From: an uncultured Collinsella sp.
Lineage (GTDB): Bacteria > Actinomycetota > Coriobacteriia > Coriobacteriales > Coriobacteriaceae
Assembly (NCBI GenBank): GCA_900549065.1
Contig: URNC01000004.1
Coordinates: 1-37,891 of the forward strand
Reading direction: 5' to 3'
Length of the DNA: 37,891 nucleotides
Below the pieces are notes generated by a model. The model did not search any database. It was not told the origin of the DNA and saw nothing but the letters and a program-made list of their open reading frames with translations. A program made the translations under genes and the position numbers. Positions 16,196 through 23,356 of this stretch are shown here, piece after piece. The number at the start of each line of letters is the position of its first letter. Within the stretch, counting starts at the first letter, position 1.

Positions 16196-16534
16196 ATGGA
16201 ATATCGACAGACAGACGGCAAAACTCGGCGCGTGCACAAGCAGTATGTGGACGTCGTGGCCCGCATCCTCGCGGGCGGACAGGTCGTGCCGGTCACCGTC
16301 TGCTGGGTCGACGGCCGTTGTTTTACGATCGACGAAATTATCTCGACCACCGGGTTTGGCCTGATGGTCTACGGCATCCGTACGGCAACATATAAGGTGC
16401 GTTTTGGCGGGCACGCGACCGAGTTGTATCTGGAGGACCAGACGCGCGAGCGGGCAGACGGCTCGCAGGCACACGTGATGCGTTGGTGGGTCTGGGCCTT
16501 TGATCGTACGCTTGAGGGCGAGCGCCGTAGGTAA
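16196..16534 (+). CDS. Small protein of unknown function, beta-rich
   Basis: I do not recognise a named family with confidence. The 112-aa product is cytoplasmic, with alternating hydrophobic and charged residues typical of a small beta-barrel. Landmarks are a basic N-terminus (TRRVHKQYVDVVARI), VTVCWVDGRCFTIDEI, GIRTATYKVRFGG, ELYLED and a Trp-rich RWWVWAFDRT end. The pattern resembles small actinobacterial DUF6504-like proteins, but that is a weak memory-based comparison. The start is uncertain: GGAGG at 16190-16194 is only one base from ATG 16196. An upstream in-frame ATG at 16175 has no ribosome-binding site and would precede the predicted -10. Confidence 0.75.
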   Translation: MEYRQTDGKTRRVHKQYVDVVARILAGGQVVPVTVCWVDGRCFTIDEIISTTGFGLMVYGIRTATYKVRFGGHATELYLEDQTRERADGSQAHVMRWWVWAFDRTLEGERRR

Positions 16535-16612
16535 GGACGTGCGGCATTCGGGTACAATGGCAGGAATCTTGTCACCTACGGCGCTGTCGTGCGCTTTTTG
16601 AAAGGACGAAGT

Positions 16613-17308
16613 ATGAACGATATCCAGGGCTATCAGAACGGCCCCATCGAGACCGGTGCAAGCCGTGCCAAGGAGATGTCGCCGCGCGCGTACAACCTTG
16701 TCATGTCTGCCCTGATCTTTTTGGGCTTTTGCGCCATGGGCGTCGGTGCTTACTTTACGAGCACCATGTCGTTTGCGCGCATGATGATGAGCGGCGCCGC
16801 TTTGCCGCTGGTCTTTGGCTCATTTATTTTGACCATCGTCGGCATGGTCATGATGTCGGCCGCCGCCAGCAAGCAGTCCGTGGGCCTGTCCCTTGTGGGC
16901 TACGTAATCTTTGCGAGCACCTTTGGCCTGACCGCGTCGTTTGGCCTTGCCAACTACGACCTGCCCACCATCAACACTGCCTTTATCGCCACGGCCGCCA
17001 TCACCTTTGTCTTTGGCGCCTTGGGCGTGACGTTCCCCAAGTTTTTCCAGCGCGTATATGGCATCGGTTTTGGCATTCTGCTCGCAACTATTCTGGTTGA
17101 GATCGTGCTGATGTTCATGGGCGTCTCGCAGACCATCACCGACCTGATCGTGATCGTGGTGTTCGCCGGGTTTATTGGCTATGACACCTATGTTGCCACG
17201 ACGGTGCCGCCCACACTGCCCAATGCCGTGCTTATGGCCTCTAACCTGTTCGTGGATATTATCAACGTGTTTTTGCGCATTTTGAACATCCTCGGCCGTC
17301 GCGATTAA
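16613..17308 (+). CDS. Bax inhibitor-1/YccA family membrane protein
   Basis: BI-1 family proteins are seven-helix membrane proteins; bacterial members such as BsYetJ act as pH-sensitive calcium leaks, and others modulate FtsH. The 231-aa protein has a hydrophilic N-terminus, about seven hydrophobic segments and the family's typical C-terminal half: VFAGFIGYDTYVA followed by the last helix NLFVDIINVFLRILNILG. ATG 16613 follows AAAGGA at 16601-16606; an in-frame GTG at 16589 is less likely. TACAAT at 16552-16557 could be a -10 box but no good -35 box is visible. A strong terminator follows, so it is probably monocistronic or paired with the preceding small gene. Confidence 0.92.
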   Translation: MNDIQGYQNGPIETGASRAKEMSPRAYNLVMSALIFLGFCAMGVGAYFTSTMSFARMMMSGAALPLVFGSFILTIVGMVMMSAAASKQSVGLSLVGYVIFASTFGLTASFGLANYDLPTINTAFIATAAITFVFGALGVTFPKFFQRVYGIGFGILLATILVEIVLMFMGVSQTITDLIVIVVFAGFIGYDTYVATTVPPTLPNAVLMASNLFVDIINVFLRILNILGRRD

Positions 17309-17354
17309 AGCGCGGCATTGCGACGCTTCCTGCCGGACACGGTAAAACGATGCG

Positions 17355-17383
17355 AAAGGCGGTCCTTCGGGGCCGTCTTTTTT
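17355..17383 (+). terminator. Rho-independent terminator with TTCG tetraloop
   Basis: An 11-bp stem (17355-17365 with 17370-17380, two G-U pairs) is capped by the stable C(TTCG)G tetraloop and ends in six T residues. It terminates the BI-1 gene. Confidence 0.93.
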
Positions 17384-17448
17384 GTGCGCGGCGGGGTATC
17401 ATGGATGGGAAAAACCGATAGCGGCAGCGACAGGAAAGGTGGCCACGT

Positions 17449-18564
17449 ATGGCAGACGTCGACAACAGGAACCGTAACCGCAGGTCCAACCGAGCGGGTC
17501 AGCCCAATCCCAAGCGCGAGGCCCGTGCCAAGGCCGCCGAGCGTCACGTGGCAACTGTGTCCGAAGCGTGCGTCAAGGATATCGAGCGTTCGCTTGCCGG
17601 TGTTCGCGAGTTTGACGGTATGCCTGCCGGCTTTGTCGCGGCGATGAAGGCCAAGGTTCAGAGTGCTGTGGCCACCGAAGAACAGGTTGCCGAGGACGTC
17701 GAGGGCGCGGAGGCTGCCGAGGTCGAGGCAGCTCCTGAGCCCGTCGAGGAGCCTGCCGAGGAAATCGCCGAAGCTGAGTCCGCGCCTGCTGAGGAGCCTG
17801 CTGCGTCCCTGCCTGAGGTCACCGTGCTCGATGCCTCCGCCACGCAGGCCATCTTGGACAACGGTCGTGGCTATGCGCAGTTCTGCGACATGGCCGTGCT
17901 CGCCTTTGCCTCGTTCACCAACCCGGGCGGTGGCTATATTCAGGGTTATCTGGGCCAGGAGGCCACACTGTGCGCCGATTCGTATCTGTACAACGTTCTC
18001 GATAAGCAGCGCAAATGGTACGGCGAGAACCGTCGCCGCAACATCAACTGCGAGCTCTATCGTAACCGCGCCCTAGTGGTGCCTGCGGTGCGCTTCGACC
18101 GCAACCACGTGCATGCATACGCCGACGTGATCGTGGCCGCCGCGCCCAACGTTAAGCGCGCCCGCCAGGAGTATCGCGTGAGCGACGATGCTCTGCTGGA
18201 TGCCCTGCGCGACCGCATTCGCTTTGTGCTTGCCATCTGCGACGAGCTGGGTCGCGAGAAGCTCGTGCTGGGCGCTTGGGGCTGCGACAACAACGGCTTT
18301 GACGCCGAGGCCGTGGCCGAGCTCTTCCGCAAGGAGCTCGCGTCGGGCGACTTTAAGGTCAAGCAAGTCTTCTTTGCCGTGCCTTCTACGCGCTGGGATG
18401 AGGATTTTGCCAAGTTCGAGCACGTGCTGGCAAACTTCCCCGAGCGCAACGAGGAGTCCTATGCCCAGGTTGCCGCTCGCGCTGCGGCAGCTCGCGCCGC
18501 CGAGCAGACCCAGGCTGCTACCGAGGATGATGAGGACGAGGACGATTGGCGCAAGTACCTGTAA
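17449..18564 (+). CDS. TIGR02452-type, PARG-like macrodomain protein
   Basis: The C-terminal two thirds (about residues 125-350) match the TIGR02452/microbial PARG family, relatives of poly(ADP-ribose) glycohydrolases that bind or cleave ADP-ribose. Key blocks are VLAFASFTNPGGGYIQGYL, GQEATLCADSYLYNVL, VIVAAAPNVKRARQEY and LVLGAWGCDNNGFD. The usual catalytic Gln-Glu-Glu is Gln170-Glu171-Ala172 here, so the second Glu is missing and activity is uncertain. The first 125 residues are an Arg/Asn-rich basic start, a helical stretch and an Ala/Glu/Pro low-complexity linker. The 371-aa length is more than the typical 260-300 because of this extension and an acidic C-terminal tail. AAAGGTGG precedes ATG 17449. 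Confidence 0.85.
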   Translation: MADVDNRNRNRRSNRAGQPNPKREARAKAAERHVATVSEACVKDIERSLAGVREFDGMPAGFVAAMKAKVQSAVATEEQVAEDVEGAEAAEVEAAPEPVEEPAEEIAEAESAPAEEPAASLPEVTVLDASATQAILDNGRGYAQFCDMAVLAFASFTNPGGGYIQGYLGQEATLCADSYLYNVLDKQRKWYGENRRRNINCELYRNRALVVPAVRFDRNHVHAYADVIVAAAPNVKRARQEYRVSDDALLDALRDRIRFVLAICDELGREKLVLGAWGCDNNGFDAEAVAELFRKELASGDFKVKQVFFAVPSTRWDEDFAKFEHVLANFPERNEESYAQVAARAAAARAAEQTQAATEDDEDEDDWRKYL

Positions 18565-18589
18565 TTGGTACGTGCTGACAAATAGGTCG

Positions 18590-18623
18590 AGCCGGCGGGA
18601 GAGGCTGCTTCCGTCGGCTTTTT
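18590..18623 (+). terminator. Rho-independent terminator of the PARG-like gene
   Basis: A 9-bp stem with one G-U pair (18590-18598 with 18611-18619) is followed by five T residues. It lies 25 bases after the stop codon. Confidence 0.85.
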
Positions 18624-18642
18624 ACTGAGCGAGGGGCTTACG

Positions 18643-19302
18643 ATGAAAAACGTTCTATGCTTTGGCGACAGCAACACCTATGGTTACGATCCGGCGGGCA
18701 TGCGCGACGGCACCGCGGTGCGCTATGCGCAGGATGTGCGCTGGTGCGGCGTGGCCCAACGTGACTTAGGCGAGGGCTGGCATGTAATTGAAGAAGGCCT
18801 CAACGGCCGCACGACGGTACGCGACGACATGTGCCATCTGGACACCAATCTTAACGGCATCCGCGCGCTGCCGATGCTGCTCGAGGCCCATAAGCCGCTG
18901 GATGCGATCGTTATTATGCTGGGAACTAACGATTGCAAGACGGTCTTTGGTGTGACGGCCTCCGATATTGCCCGTGGCACCATGGCACTGATTCGCGCGG
19001 TGCGCGCATTTCCCTGGACCAATGCCGCATCCTGCCCGCGTATTCTGCTGATGGCACCTATCAAGATCAAGCCGCAAATCGCCGATGTATATATGACCGA
19101 TTTTGACGAGCGTTCCGTCGAGGCCTCGGAGCATTTTGGCGAGTACTATGCGCACGTAGCCGAGCAGTTTGGCTGCGACTTTTTGAATGCAGCGGAGTTT
19201 GCCGAGCCGGGCGATATCGACTATCTGCATATGATGCCCGAAAGCCATGAGAGCCTGGGTCACGCCGTGGCAGCCAAGCTCCAAGAGATGCTCGGTGAGT
19301 AG
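18643..19302 (+). CDS. SGNH/GDSL-type hydrolase (lipase/esterase family)
   Basis: SGNH hydrolases are small Ser esterases acting on acyl or acetyl esters. The 219-aa protein has all four blocks: block I FGDSNTYGYDP with the catalytic Ser at residue 10, block II GLNGRTTV, block III MLGTNDCK and block V DYLHMMPESHESLGHAV supplying Asp and His. There is no signal peptide, so it should be cytoplasmic. The sequence resembles the arylesterase-like subgroup that includes TesA-related acetyl esterases, but the substrate cannot be read from it. GAGGGG precedes ATG 18643. It lies between two terminator-like hairpins and is probably monocistronic. Confidence 0.9.
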   Translation: MKNVLCFGDSNTYGYDPAGMRDGTAVRYAQDVRWCGVAQRDLGEGWHVIEEGLNGRTTVRDDMCHLDTNLNGIRALPMLLEAHKPLDAIVIMLGTNDCKTVFGVTASDIARGTMALIRAVRAFPWTNAASCPRILLMAPIKIKPQIADVYMTDFDERSVEASEHFGEYYAHVAEQFGCDFLNAAEFAEPGDIDYLHMMPESHESLGHAVAAKLQEMLGE

Positions 19303-19308
19303 CGCGAC

Positions 19309-19353
19309 CCCAAACCACCGCAAAGGTGCTTGTCCCCTTTGCGGTGGCTTGGG
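19309..19353. terminator. Long hairpin between convergent GDSL and thiD genes
   Basis: An 18-position stem with one mismatch (19309-19326 with 19336-19353) and a 9-base loop sits seven bases after the GDSL stop and ten bases before the thiD stop. There is no T-run on either strand, but the position suggests a shared bidirectional transcript end. Confidence 0.65.
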
Positions 19354-19362
19354 CTGCGAATC

Positions 19363-20193
19363 TTAATACTGCCACATGTGGTTGACAGGGCCGGAGCCTT
19401 TGCCCATGTTCAGGCCGGCGGCCAGAGCGCCTGTCAGGTAGGCCTTGCCGGCATTGATGGCGTCGGCAAGATCCATGCCCTGCGCCAGCGCACAGGCGAT
19501 GGCGGACGAGAGCGTGCAGCCGGTGCCGTGCGTGTTGTCGGTCTCGATGCGCTTGTGGCGGAACCACGTGGTGAGTGGATCTCCCAGATGGTTGCCCTCG
19601 TCATCGAGTGGCGCGGGTTCGGCCAGTACATCGTTGGCCTCGTTGACAAGATGCCCACCCTTAACGAGGGATGCGCAACCAAAGCGGCGGGTGAGGAGCA
19701 TGGCAGCATTTTGCTGCGTGCGCTCGGAGTCGACCTCATAGTCGAGCAGTGCCATGGCCTCGGGAATATTGGGCGTGATAACCGTCGCTAGCGGGAACAG
19801 GCGGCGGGTGAGCGCCTCGGCGGCATCTTCGGCAATCAGCCGCGCGCCCGAGGTGGCGACCATGACGGGGTCGACGACCACGTTCGTTGCGTTCCAGGCG
19901 CTCAAGCGGTCGGCGATGACTTCGATAATCTCGACAGAAGAAACCATGCCGATCTTGACGGCGCTGGGGCGGATATCGTCAAAAACGGCGTCAATTTGCG
20001 CGGCTACGATATCTGGCGAGATATCCTGCACGGCGGTAACGCCCAGGGTGTTTTGCGCTGTGATGGCGGTGATGGCCGTCTCGGCATACAGGCGGTGCGC
20101 CGTGATGGTCTTGATGTCGGCCTGAATGCCGGCGCCACCGCTGGAATCGGATCCCGCGATGGACAGGACGGCAGGTACCTTACTACGATCCAT
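19363..20193 (-). CDS. thiD: Hydroxymethylpyrimidine/phosphomethylpyrimidine kinase ThiD
   Basis: ThiD phosphorylates HMP and then HMP-phosphate to HMP-pyrophosphate for thiamine synthesis. The 276-aa cytoplasmic protein of the ribokinase fold has SIAGSDSSGGAGIQADIKT at the N-terminus. It also has VVVDPVMVATSGARL in the middle, TPNIPEAMALL and the anion-hole/catalytic motif DNTHGTGCTLSSAIA near the end. GGGAG on the minus strand precedes ATG 20193. thiC lies 182 bases upstream on the same strand. TATAAT on the minus strand (20240-20245) may give thiD its own promoter, although no good -35 box is visible. No thiE or thiazole genes are in the window. Confidence 0.95.
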   Translation of the reverse strand: MDRSKVPAVLSIAGSDSSGGAGIQADIKTITAHRLYAETAITAITAQNTLGVTAVQDISPDIVAAQIDAVFDDIRPSAVKIGMVSSVEIIEVIADRLSAWNATNVVVDPVMVATSGARLIAEDAAEALTRRLFPLATVITPNIPEAMALLDYEVDSERTQQNAAMLLTRRFGCASLVKGGHLVNEANDVLAEPAPLDDEGNHLGDPLTTWFRHKRIETDNTHGTGCTLSSAIACALAQGMDLADAINAGKAYLTGALAAGLNMGKGSGPVNHMWQY

Positions 20194-20375
20194 GTTCGCT
20201 CCCTTGTTCGGTCGGAATCAAATGGGTCTTTAAGCCAGCATTATAAAGATGCCCGGGCCGACTCTATGCCGAACCCGGGCGGGCGATGCAATCTCTACGC
20301 AAGTGTAAGTAAATGTTCACAAGTCAACAATTGACAGGCACCAGCTCGCCGCCAGAAGCGGCCGCGGCGACAGGG
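20194..20375 (-). promoter_or_regulatory. thiC-thiD spacer with hairpins and a possible thiD -10
   Basis: Read on the minus strand, this 182-base gap after thiC contains a 13-base palindrome GTCAACAATTGAC (plus 20324-20336) and a 7-bp GC-rich hairpin GCCCGGG/CCCGGGC (20251-20257 with 20274-20280). A consensus TATAAT follows (20240-20245). The hairpin followed by ATCTTTATAAT could weakly terminate thiC, with the same bases serving as the thiD -10 box. No gene is visible. Confidence 0.4.
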
Positions 20376-21710
20376 TTAGTCCTCCATGCCGAGGTCGATC
20401 GTGGTGCCCTCGAAGATCTTGTTGACGGTGCGGACGGCGCACATCTTGCCACACATGGTGCAAGTGCCCTCGGTGGCGGCGGGGGACTCCTCGTAGCGCT
20501 TCTTGCCCGTAACCGGGTCGAGCGCGCACTCCCACATGGCGTCCCAGTCGAGCTTGCGGCGTGCCTGGCCCATCTTGTCGTCCATGTCGCGGGCGTGGGG
20601 CACCTTTTTGGCGATGTCGGCGGCGTGTGCGGCAATCTTGGTGGCCATGAGGCCGTCGAGCACGTCCTGGGCGTTGGGCAGGCACAAGTGCTCGGCCGGC
20701 GTCACGTAGCACAGGAAGTCGGCGCCGGAGCTGGCGGAGATAGCGCCGCCGATGGCAGCGGTGATGTGGTCGTAGCCCACGCCGATATCGGTCACCAGCG
20801 GCCCGAGCACATAGAACGGGGCGTTGTGGCACAGGCGCTTCTGCAGTTTCATGTTGGCGGCGATCTCGTCGAGCGCCATGTGGCCCGGACCCTCGACCAT
20901 AACCTGGACGCCGGCGGCCCATGCGCGCTTGCACAGCTTGCCCAGCTCGATCATCTCGGCGGTCTCGGTGGCGTCGTTGGAGTCGTAGAGGCAGCCCGGG
21001 CGACAGGAGTCGCCGAGCGAAATCGTCACGTCGTACTCGTGGCAGATTTCGAGCAGCTCGTCGTAGAACTCATAGAACGGGTTCTCGTTACCGGTGACCT
21101 CCATCCAGCCAAACAGCAGCGAGCCGCCGCGGCTCACGATGTTCATGAGGCGGCCGGTCTCCTTAAAGGTCTTTGTGACCGACTTGTTGATGCCGCAGTG
21201 GATGGTCATAAAGTCCACGCCGTCCTCGGCGTGCGCGCGCACGACCTCGAACAGGTCGTCCTTGGTAAGCTTGACCAGCGGCTTTTCCATGTAGCCGATG
21301 GCGTCGTACATGGGGACGGTACCTACCATGAGCGGCGTCTCGTCGATGAGCTGCTGGCGGAACTGGCGCGTCTTGCCCGAGTTGGAGAGGTCCATGATGG
21401 CGTCGGCGCCAAAGTCCTCGGCGATCTTGACCTTCTTCCATTCCTCGGCGGCATCGGCCTTGTCGCCCGAGATGCCCAAGTTCACGTTGACCTTGGTGGA
21501 CAGGCCCTCACCGACGCCAAAGGCGCGCATGCCTTTTTTGATGTGCACGATGTTGGCAGGAATGGCGATGCGGCCGTCGGCCACGCGCTCGCGGATGTAC
21601 TCGGGGTCGCGATGCTCGCGCTCGGCGACCTCCTTCATCTGCGGTGTGATCTGCCCGGCGCGGGCGAAGTCGATTTGCGTGACGAGCTTGGGCTCGGTCT
21701 GTGTGCTCAT
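20376..21710 (-). CDS. thiC: Phosphomethylpyrimidine synthase ThiC
   Basis: ThiC is the radical-SAM enzyme that rearranges aminoimidazole ribotide into HMP-phosphate. The 444-aa protein is the short form lacking the N-terminal extension of the E. coli enzyme. Visible blocks are GRIAIPANIVH, GISGDKADAAEEWKKV, DLSNSGKTRQFRQQLID, CGINKSVTKTFKETGR and SLGDSCRPGCLYDSND. The C-terminal cluster motif is CTMCGKMC, with spacing C-X2-C-X3-C rather than the C-X2-C-X4-C of E. coli. I place the start at ATG 21710, eight bases after the AAGGGAG site. An ATG at 21734 lies inside the riboswitch core and would add eight unlikely residues. Confidence 0.97.
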   Translation of the reverse strand: MSTQTEPKLVTQIDFARAGQITPQMKEVAEREHRDPEYIRERVADGRIAIPANIVHIKKGMRAFGVGEGLSTKVNVNLGISGDKADAAEEWKKVKIAEDFGADAIMDLSNSGKTRQFRQQLIDETPLMVGTVPMYDAIGYMEKPLVKLTKDDLFEVVRAHAEDGVDFMTIHCGINKSVTKTFKETGRLMNIVSRGGSLLFGWMEVTGNENPFYEFYDELLEICHEYDVTISLGDSCRPGCLYDSNDATETAEMIELGKLCKRAWAAGVQVMVEGPGHMALDEIAANMKLQKRLCHNAPFYVLGPLVTDIGVGYDHITAAIGGAISASSGADFLCYVTPAEHLCLPNAQDVLDGLMATKIAAHAADIAKKVPHARDMDDKMGQARRKLDWDAMWECALDPVTGKKRYEESPAATEGTCTMCGKMCAVRTVNKIFEGTTIDLGMED

Positions 21711-21717
21711 TGGCACG

Positions 21718-21808
21718 GCTCCCTTCGTTGGCATTACCCATATCAGGTTTGCGGGTCAGGGCGGGCGCGCCCAATCTCAGCCTGCCGTCTTGTCCTGCAA
21801 GCCCCCCG
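21718..21808 (-). promoter_or_regulatory. TPP riboswitch (thi box) controlling thiC
   Basis: On the minus strand the hallmark segments appear in order: a G-rich 5' strand, GGCTGAGATT, then GACCCGCAAACCTGATATGG and GGTAATGCCAACGAAGGGAG. These match the conserved CUGAGA and ACCUGAU...AAUGCC..CG.AGGGA cores of the thiamine pyrophosphate aptamer. The ribosome-binding site AAGGGAG is itself part of the conserved 3' strand, eight bases before thiC. Ligand binding should therefore block ribosome access directly. No separate terminator fits in the space. Confidence 0.95.
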
Positions 21809-21825
21809 TTTATGTAATGGGCTCA

Positions 21826-21831
21826 AGTATA
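21826..21831 (-). promoter_or_regulatory. Possible -10 box of the thiC promoter
   Basis: TATACT on the minus strand (plus 21826-21831) lies about 18 bases before the riboswitch 5' strand, which places the transcript start just ahead of the aptamer. No convincing -35 box is seen 16-18 bases upstream. Only the position supports it. Confidence 0.35.
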
Positions 21832-21881
21832 GCTCGAATGGGTACGATTGGCCTAACGAGCGTGCCTGTGAGGAGGCGAAC

Positions 21882-22397
21882 ATGGAAGACAAGCATCTAT
21901 ATCGAGAGACGCAATGGGATGTATCGGCCGAGGAAAGCCGTGCGCACCATGGCCTTGTCGCGATCGGTTTTGCGGTGCTTGCCGTGCTGGTGATTGCCTT
22001 TTGTATCTGGACGTTCGGCGGTCCTGGCGGCGCCACCTGGGGGTTTGAAGCCGACGAGGGCCTGCCGATTATGACCATGAAAGTTTCTGGTGGCAACACG
22101 GTTGCCGCACCGGGCGACTATTGGTATCCGCGCGACGAGTTTGTGCAGCTGCAGCTGAGCGGCGGGTCTATTCCGGGCGAAGAAATCGAACGTGTGACGT
22201 TTGATGCGACGCTCAAAACGCTGACGGTGAAGCTCAAAGATCAAGGGGACGTGCCCACGACCATGGACATTGCGCTGACGGAATGGCGCTTGGAGCCCCC
22301 GGCGGGCGCTGCGGTATCCGAGGTGGAGCACGTTAAGATTACCTACCAAGATGGCTCGACGAGCGAGATTGCAAAGGCCGATGGCTTGGCGGAGTAA
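21882..22397 (+). CDS. Membrane-anchored protein of unknown function
   Basis: I do not recognise this family. The 171-aa protein has a charged N-terminal cytoplasmic stretch of about 24 residues, one strong hydrophobic segment (about residues 25-45, GLVAIGFAVLAVLVIAFCIW) and an extracytoplasmic part of about 120 residues rich in beta-forming residues. It has no enzyme motif. There is no lipobox, so it is an uncleaved N-terminal anchor. The start ATG 21882 is secure, with AGGAGG at 21871-21876. It is divergent from thiC, separated by the riboswitch and promoter region, and convergent with yaaA with only 23 bases between stops and no terminator. Confidence 0.8.
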   Translation: MEDKHLYRETQWDVSAEESRAHHGLVAIGFAVLAVLVIAFCIWTFGGPGGATWGFEADEGLPIMTMKVSGGNTVAAPGDYWYPRDEFVQLQLSGGSIPGEEIERVTFDATLKTLTVKLKDQGDVPTTMDIALTEWRLEPPAGAAVSEVEHVKITYQDGSTSEIAKADGLAE

Positions 22398-22420
22398 CGG
22401 GGTGTTTGGAAACGGCGGGC

Positions 22421-23230
22421 CTATTGTGCCTGCGCGTTTATGAAAACCAGGGTGTTTTTGTCTGAAAGCTCGGGGATGTGCCGATAGCCGATGTTGAATG
22501 CGGTAAGTTCGCTTGCATCCTCGAGCTTGTTTTCTGCCATCCACCGCACCATGGAGCCGCGCGCCTTTTTGCTGGCGGTCGACCGTTGGATGGGCTTGCC
22601 GTTGCGGATGCCTTCACCAAAGAGGCATGTGACGACCGTGACATCGGTGGTGAGGCGGGGCAGAACGGCTTTGGCGTATTCCGCGCTGGCGAGATTGACG
22701 ATCGTAGCGTTGGAGCTCGCCGGAGCGATGGTCCGTGCGAGCTTGTCGCCCCAAAACGCGTAGAGGTCTCGGGCATCGTCGACGGCAAGCTTTGCGCCCA
22801 TCTCCAGCCGATACGGTTCAACGGCATGAAAGGGGCGTACGCATCCGTAAAGGCCCGAGAGGATCCATAGATGGTCTTGCAGCCATGCGAGCTGCGTGGA
22901 ATCCATCACCTCGGGCGCCATGCTCTGGTATTGAATACCGTGATAGGACATGACGGCGGGGGAGAGGCGACGTGCGATACCGGAATCGGCGAGGTCGGCA
23001 TCGCTCAGGACGGGCATAAATCCGTGAAGCGTATCCAGGCACGTTGTAAGCAGCCTGTCGCTCACGTTCCAAAGGGCCTGAAGGCCTGCCGCGCCGTCCT
23101 CGTGTTCGATGCCCAGCAGTGCCTGATGGAGCCGGGCCGTCTGATGTGCAAAAGGCGGTATGCCCCAAACGTCAAAGGCATCTTGAGCTGTCCGCATCTG
23201 TTTGGCGGGCGAAATGACGACCTGTAGCAC
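22421..23230 (-). CDS. yaaA: YaaA/DUF328 family peroxide-stress protein
   Basis: YaaA family proteins bind DNA and lower intracellular iron during hydrogen peroxide stress in E. coli. The 269-aa protein has the N-terminal VVISPAKQMR and the central LSGLYGCVRPFHAVEPYRLEMG block. It also has LYAFWGDKLA, NLASAEYAKAV and SKKARGSMVRWM, all in family order. The start is GTG 23230, supported by GGAGGA on the minus strand just upstream; no ATG is near. It lies downstream of the aminopeptidase gene but behind that gene's terminator, so it probably has its own promoter in the short gap. Confidence 0.92.
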   Translation of the reverse strand: MLQVVISPAKQMRTAQDAFDVWGIPPFAHQTARLHQALLGIEHEDGAAGLQALWNVSDRLLTTCLDTLHGFMPVLSDADLADSGIARRLSPAVMSYHGIQYQSMAPEVMDSTQLAWLQDHLWILSGLYGCVRPFHAVEPYRLEMGAKLAVDDARDLYAFWGDKLARTIAPASSNATIVNLASAEYAKAVLPRLTTDVTVVTCLFGEGIRNGKPIQRSTASKKARGSMVRWMAENKLEDASELTAFNIGYRHIPELSDKNTLVFINAQAQ

Positions 23231-23247
23231 GGAATCCTCCTCCCGCT

Positions 23248-23317
23248 AAAAAAGTTGCGGTGAAATGCAGACTGCTTTCCCTGTTGGAAGGCCTAATGAA
23301 TCCGTATTTCACCGCAA
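23248..23317 (-). terminator. Terminator after the M18 aminopeptidase gene
   Basis: Read on the minus strand, a perfect 12-bp stem TTGCGGTGAAAT/ATTTCACCGCAA (23306-23317 with 23255-23266) encloses a 39-base loop. It is followed, after two bases, by six T residues (A-run 23248-23253 on plus). The large loop contains a second small TCC/GGA hairpin. It lies between the peptidase stop and the yaaA start. Confidence 0.8.
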
Positions 23318-23356
23318 GTTATGAAGGGCTGATTGGGCTCGTTTTACGAGGGCTGG

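Noticed and set aside
21710..21734. Earlier thiC start at 21734
   Set aside because: This ATG is part of the conserved AATGCC core of the TPP aptamer; ATG 21710 has the proper ribosome-binding site.
20313..21881. Upstream extension of the membrane-protein frame that starts at 21882
   Set aside because: The open frame continues antisense through thiC and the riboswitch, but AGGAGG and ATG 21882 mark the real start.
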